From NCBI RefSeq assembly GCF_002025255.2, contig NZ_CP054588.1, positions 1 through 64,000 on the forward strand: a DNA stretch of 64,000 nt, read 5' to 3'. Positions 1 to 8,343 of the stretch are shown here, piece after piece (positions within the stretch are counted from its first letter, which is position 1; every line of letters starts with the position of its first letter). Under the pieces are notes generated by a model that saw only the letters and a list, made by a program, of their open reading frames with translations, searched no databases and was not told where the DNA came from. This stretch comes from Halolamina sp. CBA1230 (GTDB lineage Archaea; Halobacteriota; Halobacteria; Halobacteriales; Haloferacaceae). The position numbers and the translations under genes were made by a program.

Positions 1-2
1 AC

Positions 3-305
3 CAGCTCCCCTCGATGTACGAACTCGAGGCGCTGAACCCCAGCGTCAGCGACGCGACCGTCTACAAACACGTCCAGAAGCTGATCGACGCCGGGATCGT
101 CGAGGAGATCGCGCTGGACGACGGCCAGCGCCGCCAAGGCTACCCCTGGAAGTTCTACGGGCTCACCGACGAGGGACGAGAGTTCCTCGAGACCCACAAC
201 GTTCTCGCGGCCGAGGAGACGCTCCAACGGATCTACGAGAGTATCGGCGACAAGCCCGAGAAGATGGTCAAGTACGAGGACGCGCCCCGGCCCGATCGAG
301 CGTAG
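3..305 (+). CDS. Winged-helix transcriptional regulator, PadR/MarR-like (5' end outside window)
   Basis: The frame is open to the window edge, so the true start lies upstream and only about the last 100 residues are seen. The visible part has a winged-helix DNA-binding pattern: a recognition-helix segment (SDATVYKHVQKLIDAG) followed by a wing (DDGQRRQGYPWKFYGLTDEG) and a C-terminal helix. The wording TDEGREFLE is typical of PadR-like regulators. It precedes a par locus by 270 bases, but nothing links the two functionally. Family assignment is moderate and the target is unknown. Confidence 0.7.
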   Translation, partial: QLPSMYELEALNPSVSDATVYKHVQKLIDAGIVEEIALDDGQRRQGYPWKFYGLTDEGREFLETHNVLAAEETLQRIYESIGDKPEKMVKYEDAPRPDRA

Positions 306-367
306 TTCGGCGGCGACGGCAGCGAACGTCGGTCACGACCCCGTCGACGGCCGTCGATCGTACCCTA

Positions 368-554
368 AGGTAGCTGAGGTAGCTAAGGTACCTACCTCGG
401 CTCGGGTAGCTGCGATAGGCAGATTCAAGTCCCCGCAACCGCAGCGTGTACACGATATGGGGCCGACCACGCGGAGTAGTCTCCTGAGGTGGCTAAGGTA
501 CTGATCGTGACTTCGGCTTAGTTGCCTTAGCTACCTCAGGTGAGTTAGCTACCG
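368..554. repeat. Two clusters of a 9-bp repeat (AGGTAGCTA/G) upstream of parA, candidate parS
   Basis: At 368-412 the unit AGGTAGCTG is followed in 9-base phase by AGGTAGCTA, AGGTACCTA, a degenerate unit and GGGTAGCTG. Two further direct units lie at 487-504. At 519-554 the same unit appears in inverted orientation, again in 9-base phase (TAGTTGCCT, TAGCTACCT, CAGGTGAGT, TAGCTACCG), ending 20 bases before the parA start. Such iterated short repeats beside a ParA operon are the usual form of a plasmid-type centromere and operator for small ribbon-helix-helix partners. The assignment as parS is inference. The same unit builds the long array at 10267-10554. Confidence 0.75.
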
Positions 555-574
555 TCGCTGCCTCATCCACAGCC

Positions 575-1441
575 ATGACCGACACGGAACCGCGGGCGGT
601 CAGCGTCGGGGTGTTGAAGGGGGGGTTCGGGAAGACCACCACCGCGATCAACACCGCACGCGAGCTTGCCCACCGGAACGACAGCGCCCTCGTCGTCGAC
701 CTCGACGACAACGGGCACATGACCAGACAGCTCGGCTTCGAGGACGCGTACACGAGCGACACCAACCACGCCCAGCGCGTGCTGATCGACGGCGAGGAGC
801 CGACCCAGTACGCGGTGAACGTCGTCGACGGGCTGGACCTGTTCCCGGCCCACACCGAACTGGAGTCCGTCGAGAACGAGCTCCGGAACGCGACGATGGG
901 GAGCGCCCGGCTCCGGAAACATCTCGTCGACCCGCTGCTCGGCGGCGAGTACGAGTACGTCGTCGTCGACTGCCCGGCGAACCGCGGCAAACTCAACGAC
1001 AACGCGATGTACGCCACTCGCAACATCATCATCCCACTCAAACCCGAGAGCGGCTACGACTCCGGCCTCTCGAACACCATCCAGCGGCTGGTCGAGGACG
1101 CCCGCGAGTACTTCGAACTCGACATCCTCGCGGTGACGCCGACCGCGCTGAACGGCCGGATCGACCAGGACACCCGCGACCGCGGGCTGCTCGAACAGCT
1201 CAACTCGCTCGACATCGCCGACGACATCGTCCCTTCCTACGCCCGGATCACCGACGAGGAGTGGGACGCGATCGACGCCGGCGAGTACGAGGGTGAGCTC
1301 CCCGGGATCCGCTTCCGGGGTGCGATCGACGCCGCTCACGACGCCGCGCTCCCGGTCCGGGACTACGACGGGAGCTGTGACCAGTTGAAGAACTACGCGG
1401 AGCTGGCCCGCATCGTCGAACAGGGAGGGATCGACCGATGA
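575..1441 (+). CDS. parA: ParA/MinD-type partition ATPase
   Basis: The 288-residue protein carries the deviant Walker A motif KGGFGKTT (residues 15-22), a switch region LVVDLDDNGHMT (about 40-52) and a Walker B segment YVVVDCPAN (about 127-135). This is the architecture of ParA ATPases, which use ATP-driven cycling on nucleoid DNA to segregate replicons. The next gene overlaps by four bases (ATGA), so the two are co-translated and presumably form an ATPase-partner pair. Iterated 9-bp repeats directly upstream fit an autoregulated par operon. Chromosomal Soj-like or plasmid-type ParA cannot be separated by sequence alone, but the short-repeat context favours a plasmid-like system. Confidence 0.93.
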   Translation: MTDTEPRAVSVGVLKGGFGKTTTAINTARELAHRNDSALVVDLDDNGHMTRQLGFEDAYTSDTNHAQRVLIDGEEPTQYAVNVVDGLDLFPAHTELESVENELRNATMGSARLRKHLVDPLLGGEYEYVVVDCPANRGKLNDNAMYATRNIIIPLKPESGYDSGLSNTIQRLVEDAREYFELDILAVTPTALNGRIDQDTRDRGLLEQLNSLDIADDIVPSYARITDEEWDAIDAGEYEGELPGIRFRGAIDAAHDAALPVRDYDGSCDQLKNYAELARIVEQGGIDR

Positions 1442-1776
1442 CGGGGTTCGACGACCTGAACGAGGCCGGCAAGGAAGGGACAACGACGGACGAGCCCGAG
1501 GCGGACGACGAGTCGGACTCCGACGCGGCGTCGGCCGACGACGGCGTCGACGAGCCGGCGTTCCCGTTCGACGAGGCGGTCCAGGCCCAGATCTACCCCC
1601 GGAAGTCGACCCACGAGGCGTTCGAGGACTTCCTCGACATCGACGTTCGCCGCCACCTCCGCGAGCGGGAGATCCGCAACGAGACGGGCCGAGAGCTCCA
1701 CGAGGCGGTGCTGCGGGTCGCGATGGAGCATCCCGAGGAGATCGCCGAGCAGCTCGAAACCCAACGGCAGGAGTAA
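1438..1776 (+). CDS. Small acidic ParA-partner protein (candidate centromere-binding protein)
   Basis: This 112-residue protein starts inside the parA stop codon. Residues 1-45 are a disordered, extremely acidic tail (DEPEADDESDSDAASADD). Residues 45-112 are predicted mostly helical, with the pattern QIYPRKSTHEAFEDFLDIDVRRHL resembling a short strand followed by two helices as in ribbon-helix-helix or similar small DNA-binding folds. I do not recognise a named ParB family. Position and overlap with parA make it the likely CBP that binds the nearby 9-bp repeats. Function is inferred from context. Confidence 0.7.
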   Translation: MTGFDDLNEAGKEGTTTDEPEADDESDSDAASADDGVDEPAFPFDEAVQAQIYPRKSTHEAFEDFLDIDVRRHLREREIRNETGRELHEAVLRVAMEHPEEIAEQLETQRQE

Positions 1777-1963
1777 CCTACCGGCCGGGCGTTGTTGTGT
1801 ATCGCGATATACGATTTAACGAGGTTAACGTCGCGGCTCCGGCGCCACAGCGGAGAACACCTCGACCGAACGGCATCACGCCGATCGGAAACGTCCCTAA
1901 CAAACGTACGAGTGTTATGTATCGATCCGTAAGCCTATATCGGCGGGGGCGTACAGTGAGGTA

Positions 1964-2584
1964 GTGAGCGATTCCGGAACGTCGAACGGGGCAGGCCGAC
2001 GGGGCAAGGTAGTACAGCTGATCGAGGAGCACGAGCTCGACGGGATCGGCGACCGGCTCGAGCGTCGCTGGACGGCCGACGGCGACGAACGGATGAGTCT
2101 CCGCGATCTCGCCGACGAGTTCAACCGTGAACTGCTCCGAACCGCGATGGCCGAGGCGGGGATGCAGCTCCTCGACGGGGAGGTCGACAACACCTACCGG
2201 CTGTTGACGGGCGGCGACGTCAGCGGCGCCGACCGGACTCGGACCGAACGCCAGCTCCGGCGGGAGGGGGTCGACGTCGACCGACTCCAGGAGGAGTTCG
2301 TCACGTACCAGGCGATCCGGACGTTCCTCAAGGGCCACCGTGGCGCGTCGTACGACGCGGACGCGGGGGACCGCGCCGAGTCGGGGAAGGAGCAGATCGG
2401 ACGGCTCAAGGGGCGCGTCCGGACGGTCACCGACAGCAAACTGGAGCAGCTCCGGCGGAACGACGAGATCGAGCTGGGAGAGTTCCGCACGCTCGTCGAG
2501 GTGAACGCACTGTGTGAGGACTGTGGTTCGCAGTACGACGTCGAGACGCTGCTCGACCGCGGCGGCTGTGACTGCGACACGTGA
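1964..2584 (+). CDS. rdfA: Rod-determining factor RdfA family protein
   Basis: The 206-residue product starts at GTG. It has the family layout: a basic N-terminal segment (GRRGKVVQLIEEHELDGIG), the LADEFNRELLRTAM segment, a variable middle, and a C-terminal four-cysteine cluster (CEDCG at about 187-191 and CDC at the end) likely to bind zinc. RdfA is required for rod-shape formation in Haloferax volcanii, where it lies beside an SMC-like gene. The same neighbour, the archaea-specific SMC-related protein, follows here after 58 bases. DNA binding is plausible but not proven by sequence. A paralogue lies at 5214-5801. Confidence 0.88.
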   Translation: MSDSGTSNGAGRRGKVVQLIEEHELDGIGDRLERRWTADGDERMSLRDLADEFNRELLRTAMAEAGMQLLDGEVDNTYRLLTGGDVSGADRTRTERQLRREGVDVDRLQEEFVTYQAIRTFLKGHRGASYDADAGDRAESGKEQIGRLKGRVRTVTDSKLEQLRRNDEIELGEFRTLVEVNALCEDCGSQYDVETLLDRGGCDCDT

Positions 2585-2611
2585 ACGGCCGGCCCGGTTC
2601 GCCAGCCGACA

Positions 2612-2620
2612 TGTTTATAC
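2612..2620 (+). promoter_or_regulatory. TATA-like promoter element of the SMC-related gene
   Basis: ATGTTTATAC lies about 25 bases upstream of the start codon at 2643, the spacing expected for a haloarchaeal leaderless transcript. It indicates that the SMC-related gene can be transcribed separately from rdfA. Confidence 0.6.
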
Positions 2621-2642
2621 GAGCCGCGCTGACAGCACGCCT

Positions 2643-4583
2643 ATGCAACGACAACAGGCGTCGGCACCTGCCGCGACGATACACGCCAGAAACATCGGGG
2701 GGATCGGGGAGACCGAAGTCACGTTCGAGCCCGGCGTGACGATCCTCGTCGGGCGGAACGCGACGAACCGGACCTCGTTCCTCCAGGCGGTGATGGCGGC
2801 GCTCGGGAGCGGGAACGTCGCGATGAAGGGCGACGCCGACGAGGCCGAAGTCACGCTCGAACTGGGCGAGGAGACGTACACCCGAACGTTCAGCCGACGC
2901 GACGGCGGCGGCGAGCGCGGCGGCGACCCGTACCTCGACGAGCCGACGCTCGCGGAGCTGTTCGCGTTCCTGCTGGAGTCGAACGAGGCACGGCGCGCGG
3001 TCGCGACGAACGCGGATCTCCGGGAGCTGATCATGCGCCCGGTCGACACCGACGAGATCGAGTCCGAGATCGACCGGCTGCAGGACCGCCGGGAGACGCT
3101 CGAGGCGGAGCTCGACGCGATCGACGACCGGAAGGGGGAGCTCCGGGAGCTGGAGGACCGCCGCGAGACGCTCCGTGAGGAGATCGAGGCGACGAAAGCC
3201 GAACTCGAGGAGACCGAGGCCGAGCTCGACGCGGCCGACGGCGACGTCGCGGCGCGGCGCGAGGAGCAGTCCGAGCTCGAGGACCGGCTCGCCGAGCTCC
3301 GCGAGAAGCGGGCCGAGCTCGACGACGTTCGGTACGAGCTCGAAACCGAACAGGAGAGCCTCGCGGCGCTGGAGACCGAACGCCGGGAGTGTGAGTCCGA
3401 GCTCGAGGCGCTGTCGGACGACCCGGACGCGGACGCCGACGGGATCGACGCCCGGCTCCGTGAGCTCCGGGAACGGAAGGGGGAGCTCGAGTCCCAGGTG
3501 AACGAGCTCCAGAGCGTGATCCGGTTCAACGAGGGGATGCTCGACGACGACGGGGCGGCGGTCCCGGCGGAGCTGGCCGGCAGCGGGGACGAGAGCGTGA
3601 CGGACAAGCTGGTCGACGACAGCGTCACCTGCTGGACCTGCGGCACCGCGGTCGAGCCCGGGCAGATCGAGTCGACCGTCGAGCAGCTGCGCGAACACAG
3701 CCAGTCGAAAGTCGGCGAGGTCGACCGGCTGGAGGACGAGATCGAGGAGCTCCAGTCCGAGAAACGCGAGATCGAGCGCACGGAGCGCGAGCGCGAGCGG
3801 CTCGAGCGCCGGCTGGGCGAGCTCGACGACGAGATCGAGGCGACCGAGGCGACCGTCGAGGAGCTCCGGGACCGTCGGGAGTCACTGACCGGGGAGATCG
3901 AGCGCGTCGAGGCTGCGGTCGACGAGCTCGAGGAGGAGGAGTACGGCGACGTGCTCGAGCTCCACAAAACCGCGAACGAGCTGGAGTACGAGCTCGGCCG
4001 GCTCGAAACCGACCTCGAGGATGTCGAGGCCGAGATCGCCGACGCCGAGGAGCGCATCGGCGAGGAGGAGGAAGTTCGGGACGAACTCGACGACGTGGCC
4101 GACCGGATCGAGCGCCTCCGAACCCGGATCGAGCGCATCGAGCGCGAGGCCGTCGACTCGTTCAACGACCACATGGCGTCGGTGCTGGGGCTGCTCGACT
4201 ACGACAACCTCGACCGGATCTGGATCGAGCGCGTCGAGCAGGAGGTCCGGAAGGGCCGCCGGAAGGAGACGGAACGCGCCTTCGAGCTCCACGTCGTCCG
4301 CACCACCGACTCCGGCGCCGCCTACGAGGACACCGTCGACCACCTCTCGGAGAGCGAGCGGGAGGTGACGGGGCTGGTGTTCGCGCTCGCGGGCTATCTG
4401 GTCCACGACGTCTCGGAGACGGTGCCGTTCGTGCTGCTGGACTCGCTGGAGGCGATCGACTCCGTGCGCATCGCGGCGCTGGTCGACTACTTCGCGGATC
4501 ACGCACAGCACCTGCTGGTCGCGCTCCTGCCGGAGGACGCCGCCGAACTCGACGACGGCCACGAGCGAGTCACCGAGATCTGA
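2643..4583 (+). CDS. Archaea-specific SMC-related protein (Sph-type coiled-coil ATPase)
   Basis: The product is 646 residues, taking the start at 2643 because a TATA-like box sits about 25 bases upstream. An N-terminal ABC-type head half (GVTILVGRNATNRTSFLQ, about 33-50) is followed by long Glu/Arg-rich heptad coiled coil, a CWTC motif at the tip (about residue 335) resembling a Rad50 zinc hook, a return coiled coil, and a C-terminal half with LSESER (signature-like) and FVLLDSLEAID (Walker-B-like). The P-loop lysine of GxxGxGKS/T is replaced (GRNATNRTS), a hallmark of this family. SMC-like proteins of this type are implicated in haloarchaeal cell-shape or chromosome organisation. It sits between two RdfA-type genes. 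Confidence 0.9.
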   Translation: MQRQQASAPAATIHARNIGGIGETEVTFEPGVTILVGRNATNRTSFLQAVMAALGSGNVAMKGDADEAEVTLELGEETYTRTFSRRDGGGERGGDPYLDEPTLAELFAFLLESNEARRAVATNADLRELIMRPVDTDEIESEIDRLQDRRETLEAELDAIDDRKGELRELEDRRETLREEIEATKAELEETEAELDAADGDVAARREEQSELEDRLAELREKRAELDDVRYELETEQESLAALETERRECESELEALSDDPDADADGIDARLRELRERKGELESQVNELQSVIRFNEGMLDDDGAAVPAELAGSGDESVTDKLVDDSVTCWTCGTAVEPGQIESTVEQLREHSQSKVGEVDRLEDEIEELQSEKREIERTERERERLERRLGELDDEIEATEATVEELRDRRESLTGEIERVEAAVDELEEEEYGDVLELHKTANELEYELGRLETDLEDVEAEIADAEERIGEEEEVRDELDDVADRIERLRTRIERIEREAVDSFNDHMASVLGLLDYDNLDRIWIERVEQEVRKGRRKETERAFELHVVRTTDSGAAYEDTVDHLSESEREVTGLVFALAGYLVHDVSETVPFVLLDSLEAIDSVRIAALVDYFADHAQHLLVALLPEDAAELDDGHERVTEI

Positions 4584-4679
4584 ACGGGGCCGCCTTCCAC
4601 CCACCTCCGGCCTGACCCGCTATCTCCTGTACCTCCGGCCCGACGATACTGTTAACACGTCCCGGCGGGCAGGAGAGGT

Positions 4680-5174
4680 ATGAGCGAATCGCCGTTCGAC
4701 GCGTTCGACGCGATCGACACCCAGATCCTGGTGATCCTCTCGGAGGACCCGCGGATGTCCTACCAGAAGCTCTCCCGGCGGCTCGCCGATGAGGGGTACG
4801 AGATGAGCGCCGAGGGGGTCCGCCGGCGGGTGACGGATCTGATGGCGGCGACGACACCGTTCTTCCTGCTCGACCCCGAGCGGCTGGCGTGGGAGATCGT
4901 CCGGATCTCGGTCCGGGCGACCGACGGTCCGGGCGACAAGGCCGAGGCGTTCGACCGCATCGCGGACCTGCCGTTCTGGCACGTCACCAAGGGGATCGGC
5001 ACGTACGACATCTACGGCGTCGGGATGGCGCCCACGCTGGCCGACGTCGAGGAGATGGTGTCGGAGATCCGCGGGTACGACTGCGTGGCCCGGATCGACT
5101 TCATCGTCGTCACGGACCGCCGGAGCGACCTGGAGGACTACTACCGCCAGGGGCTCCGCGAGGGCGACGACTGA
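4680..5174 (+). CDS. Lrp/AsnC family transcriptional regulator
   Basis: The 164-residue protein opens with FDAIDTQILVILSEDPRMSYQKLSRRL, the classical Lrp/AsnC helix-turn-helix start. A ligand-binding RAM-like beta-alpha-beta region follows from about residue 68 (WEIVRISVRA...GTYDIYGVGMAPTLADVEEM). It belongs to the subset of haloarchaeal Lrp proteins with a slightly longer HTH. It lies 96 bases after the SMC-related gene and 39 bases before the second RdfA-like gene, all on the same strand, so it may be part of that expression unit. The effector is unknown. Confidence 0.85.
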   Translation: MSESPFDAFDAIDTQILVILSEDPRMSYQKLSRRLADEGYEMSAEGVRRRVTDLMAATTPFFLLDPERLAWEIVRISVRATDGPGDKAEAFDRIADLPFWHVTKGIGTYDIYGVGMAPTLADVEEMVSEIRGYDCVARIDFIVVTDRRSDLEDYYRQGLREGDD

Positions 5175-5213
5175 GCCGGGGGTATTTCTCCCTCCGGCCG
5201 GTAGCGGGAGGCG

Positions 5214-5801
5214 ATGACCGACCACGGCTGCAAGGTGTGTCGCGTACTCGACGAACGGGACGCTGCCCACCTCGACGACGAACTCGTCGCGCGCTGGCAC
5301 GGCGAGACAGGTGAGCGCATGGGGTATCGGCGGCTCGCCGACTGGCTGAACGTCACGCTGCTGCGCCGCGAGATGGAGCGTGTCGGCCTCCCGACCGGCG
5401 GCGGCGAGGCCCGCTCGCGCTACGAGCGACTGACGGGCGAGGCGACCGCCGACGCGGTCCGGCGGCTCCTCCGACAGGAGGGTGTCGCCGTCGACGCCCT
5501 CGCGGACGACTTCGTCTCCTACAGCGTGGTGCGGACCCATCTCCGTGATTGCCTCGACGAGGAGCGCGACCGCTCGCCCCCGTCCGACTGGGAGGCGGAC
5601 CGGCTGGCGGATCTGGAGGCGTACGCGGCGTCGGAGGCCGCCGACGCGATTCGATCGCTGGTGAACAAGGGGAAACTCTCTGCGGGCGGCGACGTCGAGC
5701 CCGCGGTGAGTATCCGCGTGCGCTGTGCGGCCTGCGGCACGACCACCCCGGTCGACGAGGCGCTCGCGGCCGGCGCGGTCTGTGACTGTCGCGACGCGTG
5801 A
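5214..5801 (+). CDS. Second RdfA-family protein
   Basis: The 195-residue protein aligns by eye to the RdfA at 1964-2584: LADWLNVTLLRREMERVGLP matches LADEFNRELLRTAMAEAGMQ, RYERLTG matches TYRLLTG, LRQEGVAVDALADDFVSYSVVRTHL matches LRREGVDVDRLQEEFVTYQAIRTFL. It ends in a cysteine cluster (CAACG ... CDC) and has an extra N-terminal CKVC pair that the first copy lacks. It is a diverged paralogue, probably binding zinc. Its role in morphology is inferred only from the family. Confidence 0.83.
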   Translation: MTDHGCKVCRVLDERDAAHLDDELVARWHGETGERMGYRRLADWLNVTLLRREMERVGLPTGGGEARSRYERLTGEATADAVRRLLRQEGVAVDALADDFVSYSVVRTHLRDCLDEERDRSPPSDWEADRLADLEAYAASEAADAIRSLVNKGKLSAGGDVEPAVSIRVRCAACGTTTPVDEALAAGAVCDCRDA

Positions 5802-6050
5802 CTGTGAGAACCAGTCACACGTTTTCCGCGTCGGCGATTGGCATTTTCCGGACGCCGCCGCCGTTCTACAACGGGCATGGGTGTTTCTATCATCGGACGG
5901 TGGGAGAACGATTATTCCCTTCAAATCTACAGATGGCGAATATTTATCGGCGGAGCGACGGGACCGCCGCTCGGGGGATCGACCGTCGGGCGGCGTCGAA
6001 CCCGGATCGCCGCTGGCGGAGGGAGACGGGAGAAACGGAACGGTGCGGCG

Positions 6051-7220
6051 TTACCAGACCTGTTCGAGCGCGCGGAGCACGTTGCCGCCGAGCACCTTCC
6101 GGATCTCCTCGTCGTCGTACCCGTTGGCGACCAGCCAGTGCGGGATGTTCTGCCAGGCCTCCGTGGGGTTCTCGAGCCCGTCGACGTACTCGCTCTGGAG
6201 CGTGGACTCGGGCAGCTCCATCCCGTGGTACGACGACAGCACGCGGAGCAGTTCGGTGTGGTCGCCGTACAGCACGTCCGGCCCGAACGCGACGTGGTCG
6301 ATCCCGATCAGGTCGACGACGTACTCGAAGTGCTCCATGTACGTCTCGATGTCGGGCAGGTGCGTCGAGGAGAGCAGGCCGACGACGCCGCCGGTGTCGG
6401 CGATCGCCTCGAACACCTCGTCGGAGGTGCCGCGGGCGCCCATCCCCGCACCCTGTGCGAGCGCGTGGGTGTCGAAAACGGGCTTCCCGCTGGCGTCACA
6501 GGTGTCGAGCGAGGTCTGCGGGCTGGCGTGGCTGACCGAGATCGCCATCCCCACGTCGTTCATCCGGCCGACCGCGCGGGCGCCGAACCCAGTGAGCCCG
6601 CCGTCGCGCTCGTGGATGTCGCCGCCGCCGGTGCCCAGCGCGTTCGAGCTGCTGTAGGTGATCCCCATCGAGCGCACGCCCATCCCGTACAGCTGCTCGA
6701 TCCGGTCGAGCTCGTTCTCGATCATCGCCGCCGACTCGACGCACTGGACGACTGCGAGTTTGCCCTCCTCCCGGGCGCGGTGGATGTCGTCGACGCTCCG
6801 GCACTGGAACGCGTAATCGGAGTGCATCAGGTCACAGGCCCGCATGCTGACCTCGTGGGTGATGTCGTCCCACTTCCAGCCGTGCAGCGAGTGGACCGAG
6901 GAGAGTCCGTCGAGCTGCATGTCGAAGACGGCGTCGAGGCTGGTCTCCGCGAGGAACTCGTAGGCCGTGTGGATGCGGCCCTCGCGGATGTAGTCGAACA
7001 GGTCGTCGTCGATATCCGCGGGGAACTGGAACGCGTGATCGTGCAGCGACAGCACGACGTCGTCGGTGAGTTCGTCGACGCGCGCTTTCTCCTCGTCGGT
7101 GAGTTCGATCTCCCGGGGCTCGAACTCGGTCTTCTCGGCGAGCTCGAACCCTCGGTAGTCCTCGCCGGCGTCGAGGTAGTCGTACGGCTGGTACCCGTCG
7201 AACTGCTTGTCTGCACCCAT
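6051..7220 (-). CDS. Membrane-dipeptidase family (M19) metallopeptidase
   Basis: This 389-residue protein matches the M19 (renal dipeptidase) family: SLHDHAFQFP (metal-binding His-x-His near residue 60), a glutamate/aspartate-containing central barrel, ISVSHASPQT and DTHAL (second metal-site histidines), and DHVAFGPDVLYGDH near the C-terminus. It would hydrolyse dipeptides, often D-residue containing, with a dinuclear zinc site. The start at 7220 (MGADKQFDGYQ) is preferred over upstream in-frame codons because the upstream extension is arginine-rich and non-homologous. No signal peptide is present. The neighbouring racemase and M28 peptidase on the same strand suggest a peptide or D-amino-acid catabolic locus. 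Confidence 0.87.
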   Translation of the reverse strand: MGADKQFDGYQPYDYLDAGEDYRGFELAEKTEFEPREIELTDEEKARVDELTDDVVLSLHDHAFQFPADIDDDLFDYIREGRIHTAYEFLAETSLDAVFDMQLDGLSSVHSLHGWKWDDITHEVSMRACDLMHSDYAFQCRSVDDIHRAREEGKLAVVQCVESAAMIENELDRIEQLYGMGVRSMGITYSSSNALGTGGGDIHERDGGLTGFGARAVGRMNDVGMAISVSHASPQTSLDTCDASGKPVFDTHALAQGAGMGARGTSDEVFEAIADTGGVVGLLSSTHLPDIETYMEHFEYVVDLIGIDHVAFGPDVLYGDHTELLRVLSSYHGMELPESTLQSEYVDGLENPTEAWQNIPHWLVANGYDDEEIRKVLGGNVLRALEQVW

Positions 7221-7281
7221 ACTCCGCACAGGGGCCGGACCGCTACTTAGCCATTTGAGTCGAGGGAACAATCCCCGGACG

Positions 7282-7465
7282 TCAGTCCTCCAGCCCCGTC
7301 CAGCACGCGCCGGCGGCGGCGAGGTCGTCGAGACGAGCCACGAGGTCGTCCTGTGCGTCGATCGCTTCCGCCTGCCCGTCCGGATTCGAAGCGGTCCGGA
7401 TCGAGACGCGCTCGCTCGGCGTACTGCGCGATGTCGTCGGCCGTAACGGATGGGTCGTTGTCCAT
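7282..7465 (-). pseudogene. Short frameshifted remnant, GatC/AtzG-like or amidase N-terminus
   Basis: Reading the minus strand from an ATG at 7465 gives MDNDPSVTADDIAQYAERAR and then LDPDRFES. A one-base shift near 7385 restores a coherent acidic reading (DGQAEAIDAQDDLVARLDDL) that ends at a TGA at 7282. The joined product of about 60 residues resembles the short helical AtzG/GatC-like segment found at or before the N-terminus of amidases. The length is not a multiple of three, so it is a broken or mis-sequenced small gene between the racemase and dipeptidase genes. Assignment is tentative. Confidence 0.45.
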
Positions 7466-7584
7466 GGGGGGTTCCACGTAACCGGGTCGCCAAATAGCTT
7501 CGTGGGCGTCGTGCCCGACCGTCACGCGGAGAGGTGTTTCCGAAAACCAGTCGTCCCGGAGGCGCAGCGACGGGCAGCCGCGCC

Positions 7585-8343
7585 TCAGTCGTCGTCCGCC
7601 ACGGCGGCGGGCTCCCCCAACAGGTCGCCGAGCTTCTCGAACTTCGGCTCGGGGTAGGTTTTCGGGCTCTGGGCGACGCCGTGGCGTGCCCACGCGGCCG
7701 CCTGTTCGAGCGCGATGCTCGCGGGGTCGAGGAACGGCACGCCGACGCGCTCCTCGATCTCGTCGTGGCGCTGGGCGAAGGAGAGGCTCATGCAGCCCGG
7801 GAACAGCGCCTCGGCGCCGTCCTCCTCGACTGCGGCCTTCCCCTCCCGCACCATGCGCTCGACGAGGTCGTCGTCGCCGTGGTCGATCGACTCGACGGGG
7901 GCGTCGACGGAGCGCACGCTCACGCACCGATCCGCGAGGTAGTGTTCGTGGGCCTGCTCGTGGCTCATCGGCGCCGTCGCCTCCAGGATGGTGAGCCAGG
8001 TGAACCGGTCGGCGACCATCGCGGCAGTGTGGATCGTCGCCTCCGCGGGCCCGACGACAGGGATCGAGAGCAGTTCCCGCAGCGCGCGGATCCCCGGGTC
8101 GCCGAAGCAGCCGATCACCAGCGCGTCGAACTCCGACTGGACGCGGTGGGCGGTCTTCATCGACCCGACCACACACCAGTACTCCTCGACGGCGCTCTCG
8201 ATGCTCGTCGGCCCGGGCCCCTCGGCTTCGAGCACGGTCACGTCGACGTGGTCGGGCGTGAGCTCGTTCGCCACGCGCTCGCGGCGTTGCTTCTCGTCGT
8301 CCGGCAGACCGACCCCGGGGACGAGGTAGCAGACGTCGACCAT
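7585..8343 (-). CDS. Asp/Glu/hydantoin racemase family protein
   Basis: The 252-residue protein has the two-cysteine layout of the Asp/Glu racemase superfamily: LVIGCFGDPGIRALRE (about 81-96) and ALFPGCMSLSF (about 180-190), with VVGPAEATIHTA between them. It would racemise an amino acid or hydantoin-like substrate through paired cysteines, or act as a related isomerase. The ATG overlaps the stop of the M28 peptidase by one base (TGATG), so the two are translationally coupled. With the downstream M19 dipeptidase this suggests processing of peptides containing unusual stereochemistry. Substrate is not determined. Confidence 0.85.
   Translation of the reverse strand: MVDVCYLVPGVGLPDDEKQRRERVANELTPDHVDVTVLEAEGPGPTSIESAVEEYWCVVGSMKTAHRVQSEFDALVIGCFGDPGIRALRELLSIPVVGPAEATIHTAAMVADRFTWLTILEATAPMSHEQAHEHYLADRCVSVRSVDAPVESIDHGDDDLVERMVREGKAAVEEDGAEALFPGCMSLSFAQRHDEIEERVGVPFLDPASIALEQAAAWARHGVAQSPKTYPEPKFEKLGDLLGEPAAVADDD

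Noticed and set aside
2427-3698. Long antisense frame across the SMC-related gene
   Set aside because: High-GC sequence with biased third positions leaves long open antisense frames. It is leucine/arginine/valine-rich with no domain, and the sense frame has clear head and coiled-coil structure.
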